DNA from: an uncultured Oscillospiraceae bacterium
Lineage (GTDB): Bacteria; Bacillota; Clostridia; Oscillospirales; Ruminococcaceae
NCBI GenBank assembly: GCA_910579545.1
Contig: CAJTVI010000004.1
Span: 1 to 64,000, forward strand
Reading direction: 5' to 3'
Length of the DNA: 64,000 nt
Shown here piece by piece: positions 1 to 7,670 of the stretch; positions within the stretch are counted from its first letter, which is position 1, and every line of letters begins with the position of its first letter. The translations under genes were made by a program, and so were the position numbers. Under the pieces are notes generated by a model, which was not told the DNA's origin, did no database searches, and saw only the letters and a list, made by a program, of their open reading frames with translations.

Positions 1-2
1 CC

Positions 3-725
3 CGCGGCAAACAGCAGGGGGAGGCGCAGCCGGCCGGGCCGGCCAAAGGGCGGGGGGCCGGGCCGGCATCGCCCGCCCCGGCCGCCCCAAAGGCTGCGCC
101 AGCCGTCCAAAAATCCCAGCCGCGCGCCGCGGCGCAGCAGCCGGCGCAAAAGGCAGCCCAACAGCCCGGCCCCAGGGCGGCCGCGGCACCAAAGGCCGCG
201 CAGCAGCCCGCCGCGGCCGGGGCCTATCACGGGCCAAAGCCCTTTTGGATGCCGGAAAAAAATCCAACAAGAAAAGAGGAACCGTTTGTGGAGCAAAACC
301 GTCCCGAGGGCGGCGAGGGCCTGTCGGCCAGCGCAAAGCGCCGCCGTCGCCGCCGCCGCGCCGCGGCAAACCCCGCAGCCCAGCCCGCGCCGGCGGTAAA
401 GCAGGAGCCTGCACGGCCCGCCCGCCCCGCCCGGCAGGAGGCCGGCCGGACCGCCAAACAGGAGGCTGGCCGGCCGGCGACCGAGGGGGCAAAGCCCGGC
501 GCGCAAAAGCAAGCCCCGCCCGCCCGCGCCGAGCGGGAGCGCCCGGCCCCGGCCAGGGAGCGCACCGCGCCGGAAAAACACCGCCCCGCCCGCGAGGAGG
601 ATCCAGGCCTTTTGCTGATCGCCCGCAAGCCGCCCCAGCAAAAGTTTACCAGCTTTGAGGAATATATGAAAAGCCACGGCGGCGCCACCCTGCCCATCGA
701 CGGGCCGGACGAGGACGAGGATTAA
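3..725 (+). CDS. C-terminal part of a low-complexity Ala/Pro/Arg-rich basic protein (5' end outside window)
   Basis: The reading frame is open from the first bases of the window to a TAA stop and so is the end of a longer protein. The visible 240 residues are dominated by Ala, Pro, Gln, Lys and Arg, with a run of eight arginines about halfway (after SASAK) and an acidic end (DEDED). Such a tail is typical of an intrinsically disordered, RNA- or DNA-contacting extension. No folded domain is visible, so function cannot be assigned. Long tails of this kind occur on PSP1/RicT-type and RNase-type proteins in related bacteria, but that is only a guess. The gene is followed by palindromic repeats. 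Confidence 0.7.
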   Translation, partial: RGKQQGEAQPAGPAKGRGAGPASPAPAAPKAAPAVQKSQPRAAAQQPAQKAAQQPGPRAAAAPKAAQQPAAAGAYHGPKPFWMPEKNPTRKEEPFVEQNRPEGGEGLSASAKRRRRRRRAAANPAAQPAPAVKQEPARPARPARQEAGRTAKQEAGRPATEGAKPGAQKQAPPARAERERPAPARERTAPEKHRPAREEDPGLLLIARKPPQQKFTSFEEYMKSHGGATLPIDGPDEDED

Positions 726-738
726 ACGGGCAGGCCTG

Positions 739-1148
739 CCTTTAGGGCCGATCCGGGGGCGCCCTGCGCTGGTCCGATGACCGGGGCATAGCGCCTTTAG
801 GGCCGATCCGGGGGACGCGTCCCCCGGACCCCCATCCCATCGAATAGAAAATTTGGTGCGGCAAAAGGGGGATATGGTTCGGCGTTTCGCAATTTTTGTG
901 CAGACGAAAAATCCAGAAACATCGCATTTATAAAATGTAAAGTATCTTATGTCAGGGCTGCTGTTTACCACAAATTCCTGCGCCAGCCCCCTGACAGATT
1001 TTCCCCGCCGCATGCAATTCTGCATGCGGCAGAATGGGGGTCCAGGGGGACACGTCCCCCTGGATCGGCCCATTCCCCCTGGATCGGCCTATGATCCCTG
1101 TTATAAAACACGCCGCGCCCCCTCCCGAAACCGGGAGGGGGCGCGGCG
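739..1148. repeat. Gene-free region with palindromic REP-like repeats
   Basis: About 440 bases separate the first gene from the small minus-strand gene. The segment GCCTTTAGGGCCGATCC occurs twice (about 738 and 792). A perfect 22-bp palindrome with arms TCCGGGGGACG lies at 807-828, and a 24-bp near-palindrome with arms TCCAGGGGGACA at 1041-1064. Similar CC(A/C)GGGGG palindromes recur at about 22258, 39204 and 46343, so this is a dispersed repeat family. The ORFs that can be drawn through it have no ribosome binding site or recognisable product. Confidence 0.6.
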
Positions 1149-1150
1149 CT
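1105..1150 (-). terminator. Intrinsic terminator of the small minus-strand gene
   Basis: A very stable hairpin (arms CGCCGCGCCCCCTCCCG and its complement, loop about 4 nt) lies just after the stop codon of the 1170-1370 gene. On the minus strand it is followed by TGTTTTAT. The plus strand also has a short T run, so it may work in both directions. Confidence 0.7.
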
Positions 1151-1169
1151 TTTCCGTGCGTAAAAGCGG

Positions 1170-1370
1170 TCACAGGTCGTCCGCGTCCTGCACCGGGGCC
1201 TCGGGATGCCCCTCGGCCGGCAGGCCGGTCCAGCTGCCCTGCGGGTCGGTGCCGCTGGCGTGCATCTGCTCCACCACATCCCGCACCGGCGCGGGCAGAT
1301 CCACCCAAAACTCCTCCTGGGCGGCGTTTTGGGGCTCGGGGTTCTGGTTGTTCGGCTGGTTTGGCTGCAT
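1170..1370 (-). CDS. Small hypothetical protein, 66 aa
   Basis: The protein starts MQPNQPNNQNPEP and ends in VQDADDL. It has a polar Asn/Pro/Gln-rich first third, then a more ordered segment (EEFWVDLPAPVRDVVEQMHASG) and an acidic tail. An AAGGAGGG ribosome binding site sits 9 nt upstream of the ATG, and a strong terminator directly follows the stop, which together support a real gene in a region otherwise full of shadow frames. It has no signal peptide or membrane segment and probably acts in the cytoplasm. I do not recognise a family. It is divergent from the LCP-like gene downstream on the plus strand. Confidence 0.7.
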   Translation of the reverse strand: MQPNQPNNQNPEPQNAAQEEFWVDLPAPVRDVVEQMHASGTDPQGSWTGLPAEGHPEAPVQDADDL

Positions 1371-1571
1371 GGCGTGCTGCCCTCCTTGTTCTGCATAGGC
1401 CGGGGCGTCCGTCCCCGCCCTTGTGCATAGAGTATGGCCGGCCGGCCCAAACTGTATGCAGCCCGCGCAAAGCACTTTTGCGCGGGGCCAAAGCGGGCGG
1501 CAAAACGCCGTCTGCCGCGCCGCGCGCCATAACAGAAAAGCCCGGCGCGGCAAAAAAGGGGAGGCATGCCC

Positions 1572-2666
1572 ATGCGAACGACCGGGCCCAGGGCCTTTTG
1601 GCTCTCGTTTTTTATCACCTTGGGGGTGGTGCTGCCGCTGATGGGCAGCTTTGCCCTTTACGCCGTGCGGCAAAAGGAGGACGCCGCCCCGGCCCAGCAG
1701 CCCCAGAGCGGGGTTCCAGTACGCACCCCCGGCCCGGAGCACTGCTGCAACCTGCTGGTGGCGGTGGCGGGCGAAAACCCGGCCTTTGTGCTGCTGCGGC
1801 TGGACGCGGTGCAGAATATCCTGGTGGTGCAGGCGCTGCCCGGCCAAAGCGTGCTGTTGGGGCAGAGCGGCCCGGTGCTTCTGGCCGACAGCTACGCCGC
1901 TGCCGGCCCGGCCCGCGCCGCCGAACTGCTGGGCCAGACCCTGGGCGTGCCCATCCACCGCTACCTTGCCCTCACGGCCGAGAGCCTCTGCGCCGCGCTG
2001 GAAAAGATCGGCCTTGTGCGGCTCAACCTCACCGGCCTGCTCACCGAGGAGGAACAGGCCGACCTCGGCCTTGCCGGCCCGGTGCAGGAGTACAGCCCCC
2101 AAACCGCCGCCGAATTTTTGGCCGGCATGGACGCCCGCCTGCCCCCCGACCGGGCCGGCGCGCTGCGGGCGGCGGTGTGGGAGGCCTTTCTGCGCCAGAA
2201 TTTGGAAGCCCTGCCCGCCGCCCTGCCGGACGGCCTGCGGTCGGTGAGCAGCCGGCTGCTCACCGACCTGACCGCCGCCGACCTCTACACCCTGGGCCAG
2301 ACCCTCAACTTTTTGGCCGCCGGCCCGGCCGGGGCCGCGCCGCTGCCCGGCGCCGGCGCCGAGGGCGAGGCCGAAGCCTCGCCCTTGGAGGACGGCGCGC
2401 TGCGCATCACGGCCGGAGTGCTGCCCGGCCGCTGGAACCCCCAGAGCGGCCGGTACGAGTTTGACGAGGAGGCCGCCGCCCTTGCGGTGCAGCTGTTTGG
2501 GGCCCAGCCCACCCCCGCGCCTTCCGCCGCGCCGGAACCCAGCCCCGCCAGCCCGCAAAACGCCTTGGAAACCCCGGCAGGGCGGGGGGAAGGGGACGCC
2601 GCAGGGCAGGGGGAAGGGATGCCCCAGGCCAGCCTCGCGTCGCCGCAAACTGCCGCCCCCGCCTGA
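1572..2666 (+). CDS. LCP (LytR-CpsA-Psr)-like membrane-anchored protein
   Basis: The protein has a short basic N-terminus and one membrane helix (about residues 8-30), followed by an extracytoplasmic domain. The early part of that domain (LLVAVAG, LLRLDAVQNILVVQALPG, then GVPIHRYLALTAESLCAALEKIG) follows the usual LCP pattern. LCP enzymes move undecaprenyl-linked glycopolymers such as teichoic acid onto peptidoglycan. The arginine-rich catalytic features of the family are not obvious, so this may be a degenerate member. The last 60 residues are Pro/Ala/Gly-rich and disordered. The second of two ATGs is preferred because GGGGAGG lies 7 nt upstream of it and almost touches the first. It converges on the pdxR-like gene. 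Confidence 0.55.
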   Translation: MRTTGPRAFWLSFFITLGVVLPLMGSFALYAVRQKEDAAPAQQPQSGVPVRTPGPEHCCNLLVAVAGENPAFVLLRLDAVQNILVVQALPGQSVLLGQSGPVLLADSYAAAGPARAAELLGQTLGVPIHRYLALTAESLCAALEKIGLVRLNLTGLLTEEEQADLGLAGPVQEYSPQTAAEFLAGMDARLPPDRAGALRAAVWEAFLRQNLEALPAALPDGLRSVSSRLLTDLTAADLYTLGQTLNFLAAGPAGAAPLPGAGAEGEAEASPLEDGALRITAGVLPGRWNPQSGRYEFDEEAAALAVQLFGAQPTPAPSAAPEPSPASPQNALETPAGRGEGDAAGQGEGMPQASLASPQTAAPA

Positions 2667-2730
2667 ATCCCGGCCCGCCGCAGAGCGCCGCCTGAACAGC
2701 CGCTTCCATCTCCCCGCCGCGTTCCGCCGC

Positions 2731-4182
2731 CTACCCCAGCCAGGCCTGAGCCAGGGCCCGGGCCAGGGGGGCAAGGTCCTCGGGCGGCAGGCCGGCGTAG
2801 CCCACCACCACCGTGCGGGGCGGGCAGAGCGCGGGCCGGGCCATGTAGTAGCTGCTCAGGCCCGCCAGCCGCACCCCGGCGGCCCGGGCGGCGTTTAGCA
2901 TCTGCTGCTCGGTGGCCTGGCCGCCCTCCAGGCTCAGCAGCAGGTGCAGCCCGCTGTGCCGCCCCTGCAGCCGCAGCCGCCCCGGGCCAAAGGCTTCCTC
3001 CAGCGCCGCGGCCAGCCCCTCCATCCGCAGCCGGTAGGCCTTGCGCAGCCGGGCCAGATGCCGGGTAAAATGCCCCTCTTCCATAAACCGGCAAAGGGTC
3101 TGCTGTTCAAACCGGCTCACCGTGCTGGAGTACACCCCATACATCGCCTGGTACCGCTCCAAAAGCGGCCCGGGCAGCACCATGCAGGCAATGCGGATGC
3201 TGGGCGCAAGGCTCTTGGAAAAGGTGGTCAGGTACACCACCGGCCCATCCGGCCCCGCCATGCCCTGTAAGCTGGGCAGGGGGCGGATGTCGTACCGGAA
3301 CTCGGAGTCATAGTCGTCCTCCAAAATGTACCGCCCCGGCCCGCTCCGCGCCCAGGCCAGCAGCTCGGCCCGCCGGCCGGCCGGCATGGTCACCCCGGTG
3401 GGGAACTGGTGGCTGGGGGTCACATAGGCCAGCTGCGCCCCGCTGGCCGCCAGCGCGGGCACCGGCAGCCCGCCGCCGTCGATGTCCAGCAGCCGGCAGG
3501 GGATGCCGTTGTTGTTTAAAATAATGCGGGTGCGGGCATATCCCGGGTTTTCCACCGCCGCCGTGCTGCCGGCCAGCAGCCGCGCCAGCAGCCCCAGCAG
3601 GTATTCCAGCCCCGCGCCCACCACGATCTGTTCGGGGCTGCACCGCACCCCCCGGTAACCGCTTAGATACCCGGCGATCTGCGCCCGCAGGTTTTCGTCC
3701 CCCTGGCGGTGGCCGTGGCCCAGCAGCTCGGGCGCCGAGTAAAGCAGTTCCTTTTGGATGCGCCCCCAGGTGCGAAAGGGGAACAGCCGGGTGTCCACCC
3801 CGCTGGTGGAAAGGTCGAACCGGACAGGCGCCACAGGGGACGGCTCTTTAGCCGTTCGCTGCGCTGCCGGCGAAAAAACCGTTCCCATGCCGTCCGCCGC
3901 GGCGTCCCAGCACGGCCCTTCCCAGCCGCCCCGCAGCCCCTCCTGCACAAAAAAGCCGCTGCGGGGCCGGCTTTCCAGATACCCCTCGGCGGTCAGCATC
4001 TGGTAGGCGGTGTCCACCGTGTTCACGCTTACCCCCAGCGCCTCGGCCAGGCTGCGCTTGCCCGGCAGCCGGCTGCCCGCCGCCAGCTTCCCGCTCCGGA
4101 TCTGCCCGGCCAGGTGCCGGTAAAGCTGTTCGTATAGGGGCGCGCCCGCGCCCGGCCGCAATGCAAAGGGGATGTCCAGCAT
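2731..4182 (-). CDS. MocR/PdxR-type transcriptional regulator (GntR DNA-binding + aminotransferase fold)
   Basis: 483 aa. Residues 1-75 form a GntR winged helix (GAPLYEQLYRHLAGQIRSG, then LAEALGVSVNTVDTAYQML). The rest is a fold-type I PLP-dependent aminotransferase domain, including the PLP-lysine region LTTFSKSLAPSIRI. Such regulators sense pyridoxal phosphate or amino compounds and bind directly repeated operators. The start has GAGGAGGG at good spacing. The gene is divergent from an ECF transporter S component across a 286-bp gap, an arrangement known for PLP-responsive regulators controlling vitamin B6 uptake or synthesis. That PLP is the ligand is inference; GABA or another amine is possible. 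Confidence 0.8.
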   Translation of the reverse strand: MLDIPFALRPGAGAPLYEQLYRHLAGQIRSGKLAAGSRLPGKRSLAEALGVSVNTVDTAYQMLTAEGYLESRPRSGFFVQEGLRGGWEGPCWDAAADGMGTVFSPAAQRTAKEPSPVAPVRFDLSTSGVDTRLFPFRTWGRIQKELLYSAPELLGHGHRQGDENLRAQIAGYLSGYRGVRCSPEQIVVGAGLEYLLGLLARLLAGSTAAVENPGYARTRIILNNNGIPCRLLDIDGGGLPVPALAASGAQLAYVTPSHQFPTGVTMPAGRRAELLAWARSGPGRYILEDDYDSEFRYDIRPLPSLQGMAGPDGPVVYLTTFSKSLAPSIRIACMVLPGPLLERYQAMYGVYSSTVSRFEQQTLCRFMEEGHFTRHLARLRKAYRLRMEGLAAALEEAFGPGRLRLQGRHSGLHLLLSLEGGQATEQQMLNAARAAGVRLAGLSSYYMARPALCPPRTVVVGYAGLPPEDLAPLARALAQAWLG

Positions 4183-4375
4183 CCTGTTTCCCTCCTCAAA
4201 AGGCGGCCGCCGGCGATCCTGCGCCCGCCGCGATTCAAACCCAATACGCGCACCGCGCCGGGCCGCGCCGCATGCGGCAGCCCCCGCGCCCACCGTAAGC
4301 CAGCCCCCGCACCCACCGCGAACTGACCCCATAAAAAAGTTCTTTTCTGGATATTTTAATAGGCTCAGACTGCGC

Positions 4376-4381
4376 TATAAT
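4376..4381 (+). promoter_or_regulatory. -10 element (TATAAT) of the ECF S-component gene
   Basis: TATAAT lies about 90 nt upstream of the start codon in an AT-rich island within a GC-rich gap. No good -35 hexamer is seen 16-18 nt upstream (ATTTTA at best), which would suit a promoter that needs an activator such as the divergent MocR protein. Confidence 0.5.
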
Positions 4382-4468
4382 GGGAGCATAAAACAGCGGG
4401 ACGGATTTGTCAAGCCCGGCGCGGCGGTTTTGCCGCGGGCCGCCCCGCAGGCCAAGGAGGGACCCTTT

Positions 4469-5059
4469 ATGCAAACCAACCAACCGTATTTTACCGCCCG
4501 GCGCCTGGCGGCCTTTGGCGTTATGAGCGCCCTGGTGTTTGTTTCCAGCTGGATGCAGATCCCCATCGGGGAGGTCACCCGCATCCATCTGGGCAACGGC
4601 TTCTGCGCGCTCACCGGCCTGCTGTTTGGGCCGGCCGTTGGGGGGCTGGCCAGCGGGGTGGGCAGCATGCTGTTCGACTTTACCAACCCGCTTTACATCG
4701 CCGAAAGCTGGATCACCTTTATCCTCAAGTTTTTCATCGGCTTTCTGGCCGGGGCCATCAGCCATTACCGGGTGGCCCAAAACGGCTTTACCAAGGCCAA
4801 GGACATTCTGGGCGCGGCGGTGGGCGCGGGGGCCTATGTGCTTTTGTACCTGGGCAAAACCCTCGTGATCAAGCTTTGGATCGAGCACCAGGCCCTGGGC
4901 GCGGTGCAGGCCCAGCTTATCACCAAGCTGGCGGCCTCCAGCGTCAACGCGGCGGCGGCGGTGCTGGTGTCGGTGCTGCTGGCGTCGGCCCTGCGCCCGG
5001 CGCTGGCCCGCGCGGGCCTGTTTGGCGGGCTTACCGGCCCGCAGGCCAAAAACGCCTGA
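4469..5059 (+). CDS. ECF transporter S component (substrate-binding membrane subunit), probably vitamin B6 or related
   Basis: 196 aa with about six membrane helices and the typical S-component start: a short polar N-terminus, then RRLAAFGVMSALVFVSSW, then a glycine-rich stretch (IHLGNGFCALTGLLFGPAVGGLASGVGSML). S components bind a vitamin or metal in the membrane and are shared with a common energizing module (EcfA/A'/T) encoded elsewhere. AAGGAGGG lies 7 nt upstream of the ATG. Substrate cannot be read from the sequence. Divergence from a PdxR/MocR regulator suggests a pyridoxine-type vitamer. A terminator follows directly, so the gene is monocistronic. Confidence 0.75.
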   Translation: MQTNQPYFTARRLAAFGVMSALVFVSSWMQIPIGEVTRIHLGNGFCALTGLLFGPAVGGLASGVGSMLFDFTNPLYIAESWITFILKFFIGFLAGAISHYRVAQNGFTKAKDILGAAVGAGAYVLLYLGKTLVIKLWIEHQALGAVQAQLITKLAASSVNAAAAVLVSVLLASALRPALARAGLFGGLTGPQAKNA

Positions 5060-5090
5060 GCGTTTATAAAAAGAATAAAGGGAAAAACAG

Positions 5091-5129
5091 GCCGGGCCGG
5101 ATGCGAAAAAAGCATCCGGCCCGGTTTTT
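5091..5129 (+). terminator. Intrinsic terminator after the ECF S component
   Basis: A 13-bp perfect stem (CCGGGCCGGATGC and complement) with a 7-nt A-rich loop is followed by TTTTT. Confidence 0.85.
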
Positions 5130-5263
5130 ATGCTCGATCCTCCGGTTCGATCAACTCATGCCGCTTCAGAACGGCCTGGCCGGATTCAATCTGATTGTAA
5201 AGATAATGTCAAGCAAATTCTTTACAAAAGCCCCTCTCCGCGCAACAAGGGGATGCGCAAAAA

Positions 5264-5289
5264 AGCCCGGGGGCGATTGCCCCCGGGCT
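5264..5289 (-). terminator. Intrinsic terminator of flagellin 1
   Basis: An 11-bp stem (AGCCCGGGGGC) with a 4-nt loop is followed on the minus strand by TTTTTGCG, about 90 nt after the flagellin 1 stop. I see no gene between 5130 and 5378. Confidence 0.85.
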
Positions 5290-5378
5290 GGGTCTGTGCT
5301 TGGAGTTTTGCGTTGGGCCTATGCTTGGGGTTTTGGGAAACTCACGCGGCATTGGCCGGCGCTCTGGCAAGCAGAAGC

Positions 5379-7484
5379 TTACTGGAGCAGCTGCAGCACG
5401 CTCTGGGGCTGCTGGTTGGCCTGGGCCAGCATGGCCTGGGCGGACTGCACCAAAACGTTCATCTTGGTGTAGTTCATCATTTCCTTGGCCATGTCGGTGT
5501 CGCGGATGCGGCTGTTGGCGGCCGACAGGTTCTCGGCGGCAACATCCAGGTTGTTGATGGTGTGCTCAAGGCGGTTCTGGAGGGCGCCCATGCCGGCACG
5601 GGTGCTGGACACGGTGTTGATCGCGTTCTTGATGGTGTCGATGGCGCTGCTGGCCAGCGGCTCCTTGGTGATCTCCAGGTCGTTCAGGCCGAGGCCCTTG
5701 GCGCTCATGTTGGCAACGCTGACGTTCATCTTATTGAAGCTGTCCGCTGTGTCACCGATCTGCAGGGTCAGGCCGCCGCCAAAGATGGCGGGAGCGGCCA
5801 TACCGGCCTTGGAGATGGTCACGGTGTTTTCGCTGTCTACAGAAGCGTTGAAGCCGTTGTTGTTCAGCGCGTCCACCAGACCCTGTACGCCATCGGCCTT
5901 AAGCACCTCCACGGTGTTCTCGGAGGGGTCGTCGGAGGCCTTATCCACAAACGTAAAGACCTTGTCGCCCACGGTGATGGAGTCGCCGGCGTTGATTTTG
6001 CCCGCGTCCACGGTTACCGAAGAGGCGGCATCGGTTCCGGGCGCGGTGGCCGAGAACAAATCGGTCAGGGATTTGATGCTGGTGTAGGGGGCGTTCTTGC
6101 CGCCGTTGTAGTCCGAGACCAGTTGATCAACCTTGATCGTGCCGCTGCCGCCGTCGCCGATCTGGAAGTGGTCGGTGCTCTTGTTGGACAGTACGATCGC
6201 GGCCGCCTTGGCATAATCATCAGTGCTCGGATCCGCACCATCGGCGCCTTTCACATCGCTCAGGTCGATCACTTCGCCCTCGTACTCATCATCCGCTTTG
6301 CTGGCGTCCAGCTTAAAGCTGAAAACCTTGCTGTCAATGGTCAGCTTGGCGCCGTCCTGGAACAGGTCGGCATTTTTGCTCAAATCAAACTCGATGCCGG
6401 CACGCTGGCCATCCACCGCCATTTTCATCGGCGTAATGTCGAGAACACCATGGTAAGAAGCACCAGTACCGGTAACCGTGCCGGCCGTGGTCGTTGCAGT
6501 GGCGGTCACAGTTTTGTCGGCCTTCTTATCGGCGTTCAGCATTGCCTCGGTGATCGGGTCTTTGTCGGTGGCGGCAGTTCCTTTTTTAGTATCGCCGGCG
6601 TAGGTAAAGGTCAGCTTGGTGCCGTCCTTTTCCACCTTGTAGAACGCCTCGTTGATGGCCGCAACCGGGCCGGTGATACCCGCCGGCTTCTTAGCGTCCG
6701 TGACCCAGATGCCATTGCCTGTACCAAGGGGGCCGGCAGCATAGAGCGCGTCTACAATGTCCGCGCCGGTCCATACCTTTCGGTTGCCTGTGCCAGTCAG
6801 ATCCGAGCAATCGATCTTGAGAGGCATTGTTTTGCCCTGGATGCCAAATTCGACCGTGACCGTCCCGGTGGCCTTGGTGGTGTCCAGCTTATAGTCCGCC
6901 AGGTCGAGGGTAAATTTGCCGCCCTGCTGCTCCTGGCCCTTCGTGTTCAGGTGCAGCTCGGTAGGATTTTCGGCGGTGGGGAAGCCGGTCAGGGCGATCT
7001 TGCCGGCGGCCTGCGCCTTGGTGGAGTCGTTTACCGTAAAGGCTTCGGTGTTCAGGCCCATGGTGCCGTCCAGCAGCTTGGCGCCGTTAAAGTTGGCGCT
7101 CTTGGAAATGCGGTCGATTTCAGAAAGCAGCTGGTCCACCTCGGCCTGCAGCGCGTCCCGCTCGGTCTGGGTGTAGGTGCCGTTGGCCGACTTGGTGGCA
7201 AGTTCCACCATGCGGTTCAGCATGTCGTGCACTTCGGAGAGGTTGCCCTCGGCGGTCTGGATCAGGCTGATGCCGTCCTGCGCGTTGGCGCTGGCGGTCT
7301 CAAGGCCGGTGATCTGAGCCTTCATCTTCTCGCTGATGGCGAGGCCGGCGGCGTCGTCGCCCGCGCGGTTGATCCGGTAACCGGAAGCCAGCTTCTCCAG
7401 GCTCTTGGCCACGGCGCTGTTGTTCATGCCCAGCTGACGATAGGCGTTGATCGCCATCGTATTGGTGCGTACTACCATACCCAT
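5379..7484 (-). CDS. Flagellin 1 (large flagellin, possibly the silent copy in this orientation)
   Basis: 701 aa filament subunit, about 2.5 times the size of a minimal flagellin. The conserved N-terminal D0/D1 part is about residues 1-165 and the C-terminal part about 590-701, ending QQPQSVLQLLQ. Between them is a large variable surface domain with flagellin-IN-like segments (GDSITVGDKVFTFVD). The first 82 residues and the last 74 are identical to flagellin 2, while the middle is largely different. GGAGG lies 9 nt before the first ATG (MGMVV), favoured over the ATG two codons later. The upstream DNA lacks the sigma-28-like site seen before flagellin 2 and has facing terminators, so expression may depend on DNA inversion. 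A weak TTGGCA hexamer upstream leaves a low-level promoter possible. Confidence 0.95.
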   Translation of the reverse strand: MGMVVRTNTMAINAYRQLGMNNSAVAKSLEKLASGYRINRAGDDAAGLAISEKMKAQITGLETASANAQDGISLIQTAEGNLSEVHDMLNRMVELATKSANGTYTQTERDALQAEVDQLLSEIDRISKSANFNGAKLLDGTMGLNTEAFTVNDSTKAQAAGKIALTGFPTAENPTELHLNTKGQEQQGGKFTLDLADYKLDTTKATGTVTVEFGIQGKTMPLKIDCSDLTGTGNRKVWTGADIVDALYAAGPLGTGNGIWVTDAKKPAGITGPVAAINEAFYKVEKDGTKLTFTYAGDTKKGTAATDKDPITEAMLNADKKADKTVTATATTTAGTVTGTGASYHGVLDITPMKMAVDGQRAGIEFDLSKNADLFQDGAKLTIDSKVFSFKLDASKADDEYEGEVIDLSDVKGADGADPSTDDYAKAAAIVLSNKSTDHFQIGDGGSGTIKVDQLVSDYNGGKNAPYTSIKSLTDLFSATAPGTDAASSVTVDAGKINAGDSITVGDKVFTFVDKASDDPSENTVEVLKADGVQGLVDALNNNGFNASVDSENTVTISKAGMAAPAIFGGGLTLQIGDTADSFNKMNVSVANMSAKGLGLNDLEITKEPLASSAIDTIKNAINTVSSTRAGMGALQNRLEHTINNLDVAAENLSAANSRIRDTDMAKEMMNYTKMNVLVQSAQAMLAQANQQPQSVLQLLQ

Positions 7485-7502
7485 AGTATTTTACCTCCAT
7501 GT
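7384..7502 (-). repeat. Left copy of a 119-bp perfect inverted repeat (flagellin 5' ends)
   Basis: The ribosome binding site and first 34 codons of flagellin 1 match positions 9387-9505 base for base in inverted orientation, and similarity continues with few changes for about 120 more bases. The two arms flank the recombinase and the flagellin 2 promoter. Confidence 0.95.
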
Positions 7503-7547
7503 GTTTGCGGCCTTGGGAGGCATCCACCCTCCCGCAACGGCCTCTTG
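7492..7547 (-). promoter_or_regulatory. Flagellin 1 mRNA leader: putative CsrA sites BS1 (hairpin) and BS2 (Shine-Dalgarno)
   Basis: On the minus strand, CAAGAGGCCGTTGCGGG (7531-7547, also before flagellin 2) leads into a hairpin at 7515-7533. Its stem is GGGAGG/CCTCCC and its loop GTGGATG. The Shine-Dalgarno region reads ACATGGAGGT. CsrA prefers GGA in a hairpin loop with a second GGA at the ribosome binding site, as on Bacillus hag mRNA. The stem differs from that of flagellin 2 but keeps pairing, which supports a selected structure. Confidence 0.7.
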
Positions 7548-7590
7548 CACAGGGGCTTTTAAAAAATGATCCTGCTGCCGCAAAAATTTT

Positions 7591-7661
7591 GCCAAATCCC
7601 GCCCCGGCGGGCGGTTTTTCGCTTGTTTTTTCCCTTTGGAAAAACCAAAACCGCCCGCCGG
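7591..7661. terminator. Facing terminators between the recombinase and flagellin 1
   Basis: Two copies of a CCCCGGCGGGCGGTTTT module face each other here and form a 17-bp inverted repeat with a 28-nt spacer. Each arm is also a small GC hairpin followed by T runs, so transcription should stop from both sides. This would prevent recombinase transcripts from reading into flagellin 1. Confidence 0.65.
7615..7639 (+). repeat. Left copy of a 25-bp direct repeat flanking the recombinase gene
   Basis: The segment ends in CTTGTTTTTTCCCTTTGG and matches 8892-8916 in 23 of 25 bases, in the same orientation. It begins 32 bases from the recombinase stop codon. It could be a recombinase binding site or the end of a tiny integrated element. 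Confidence 0.75.
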
Positions 7662-7670
7662 GGCGCGCCC

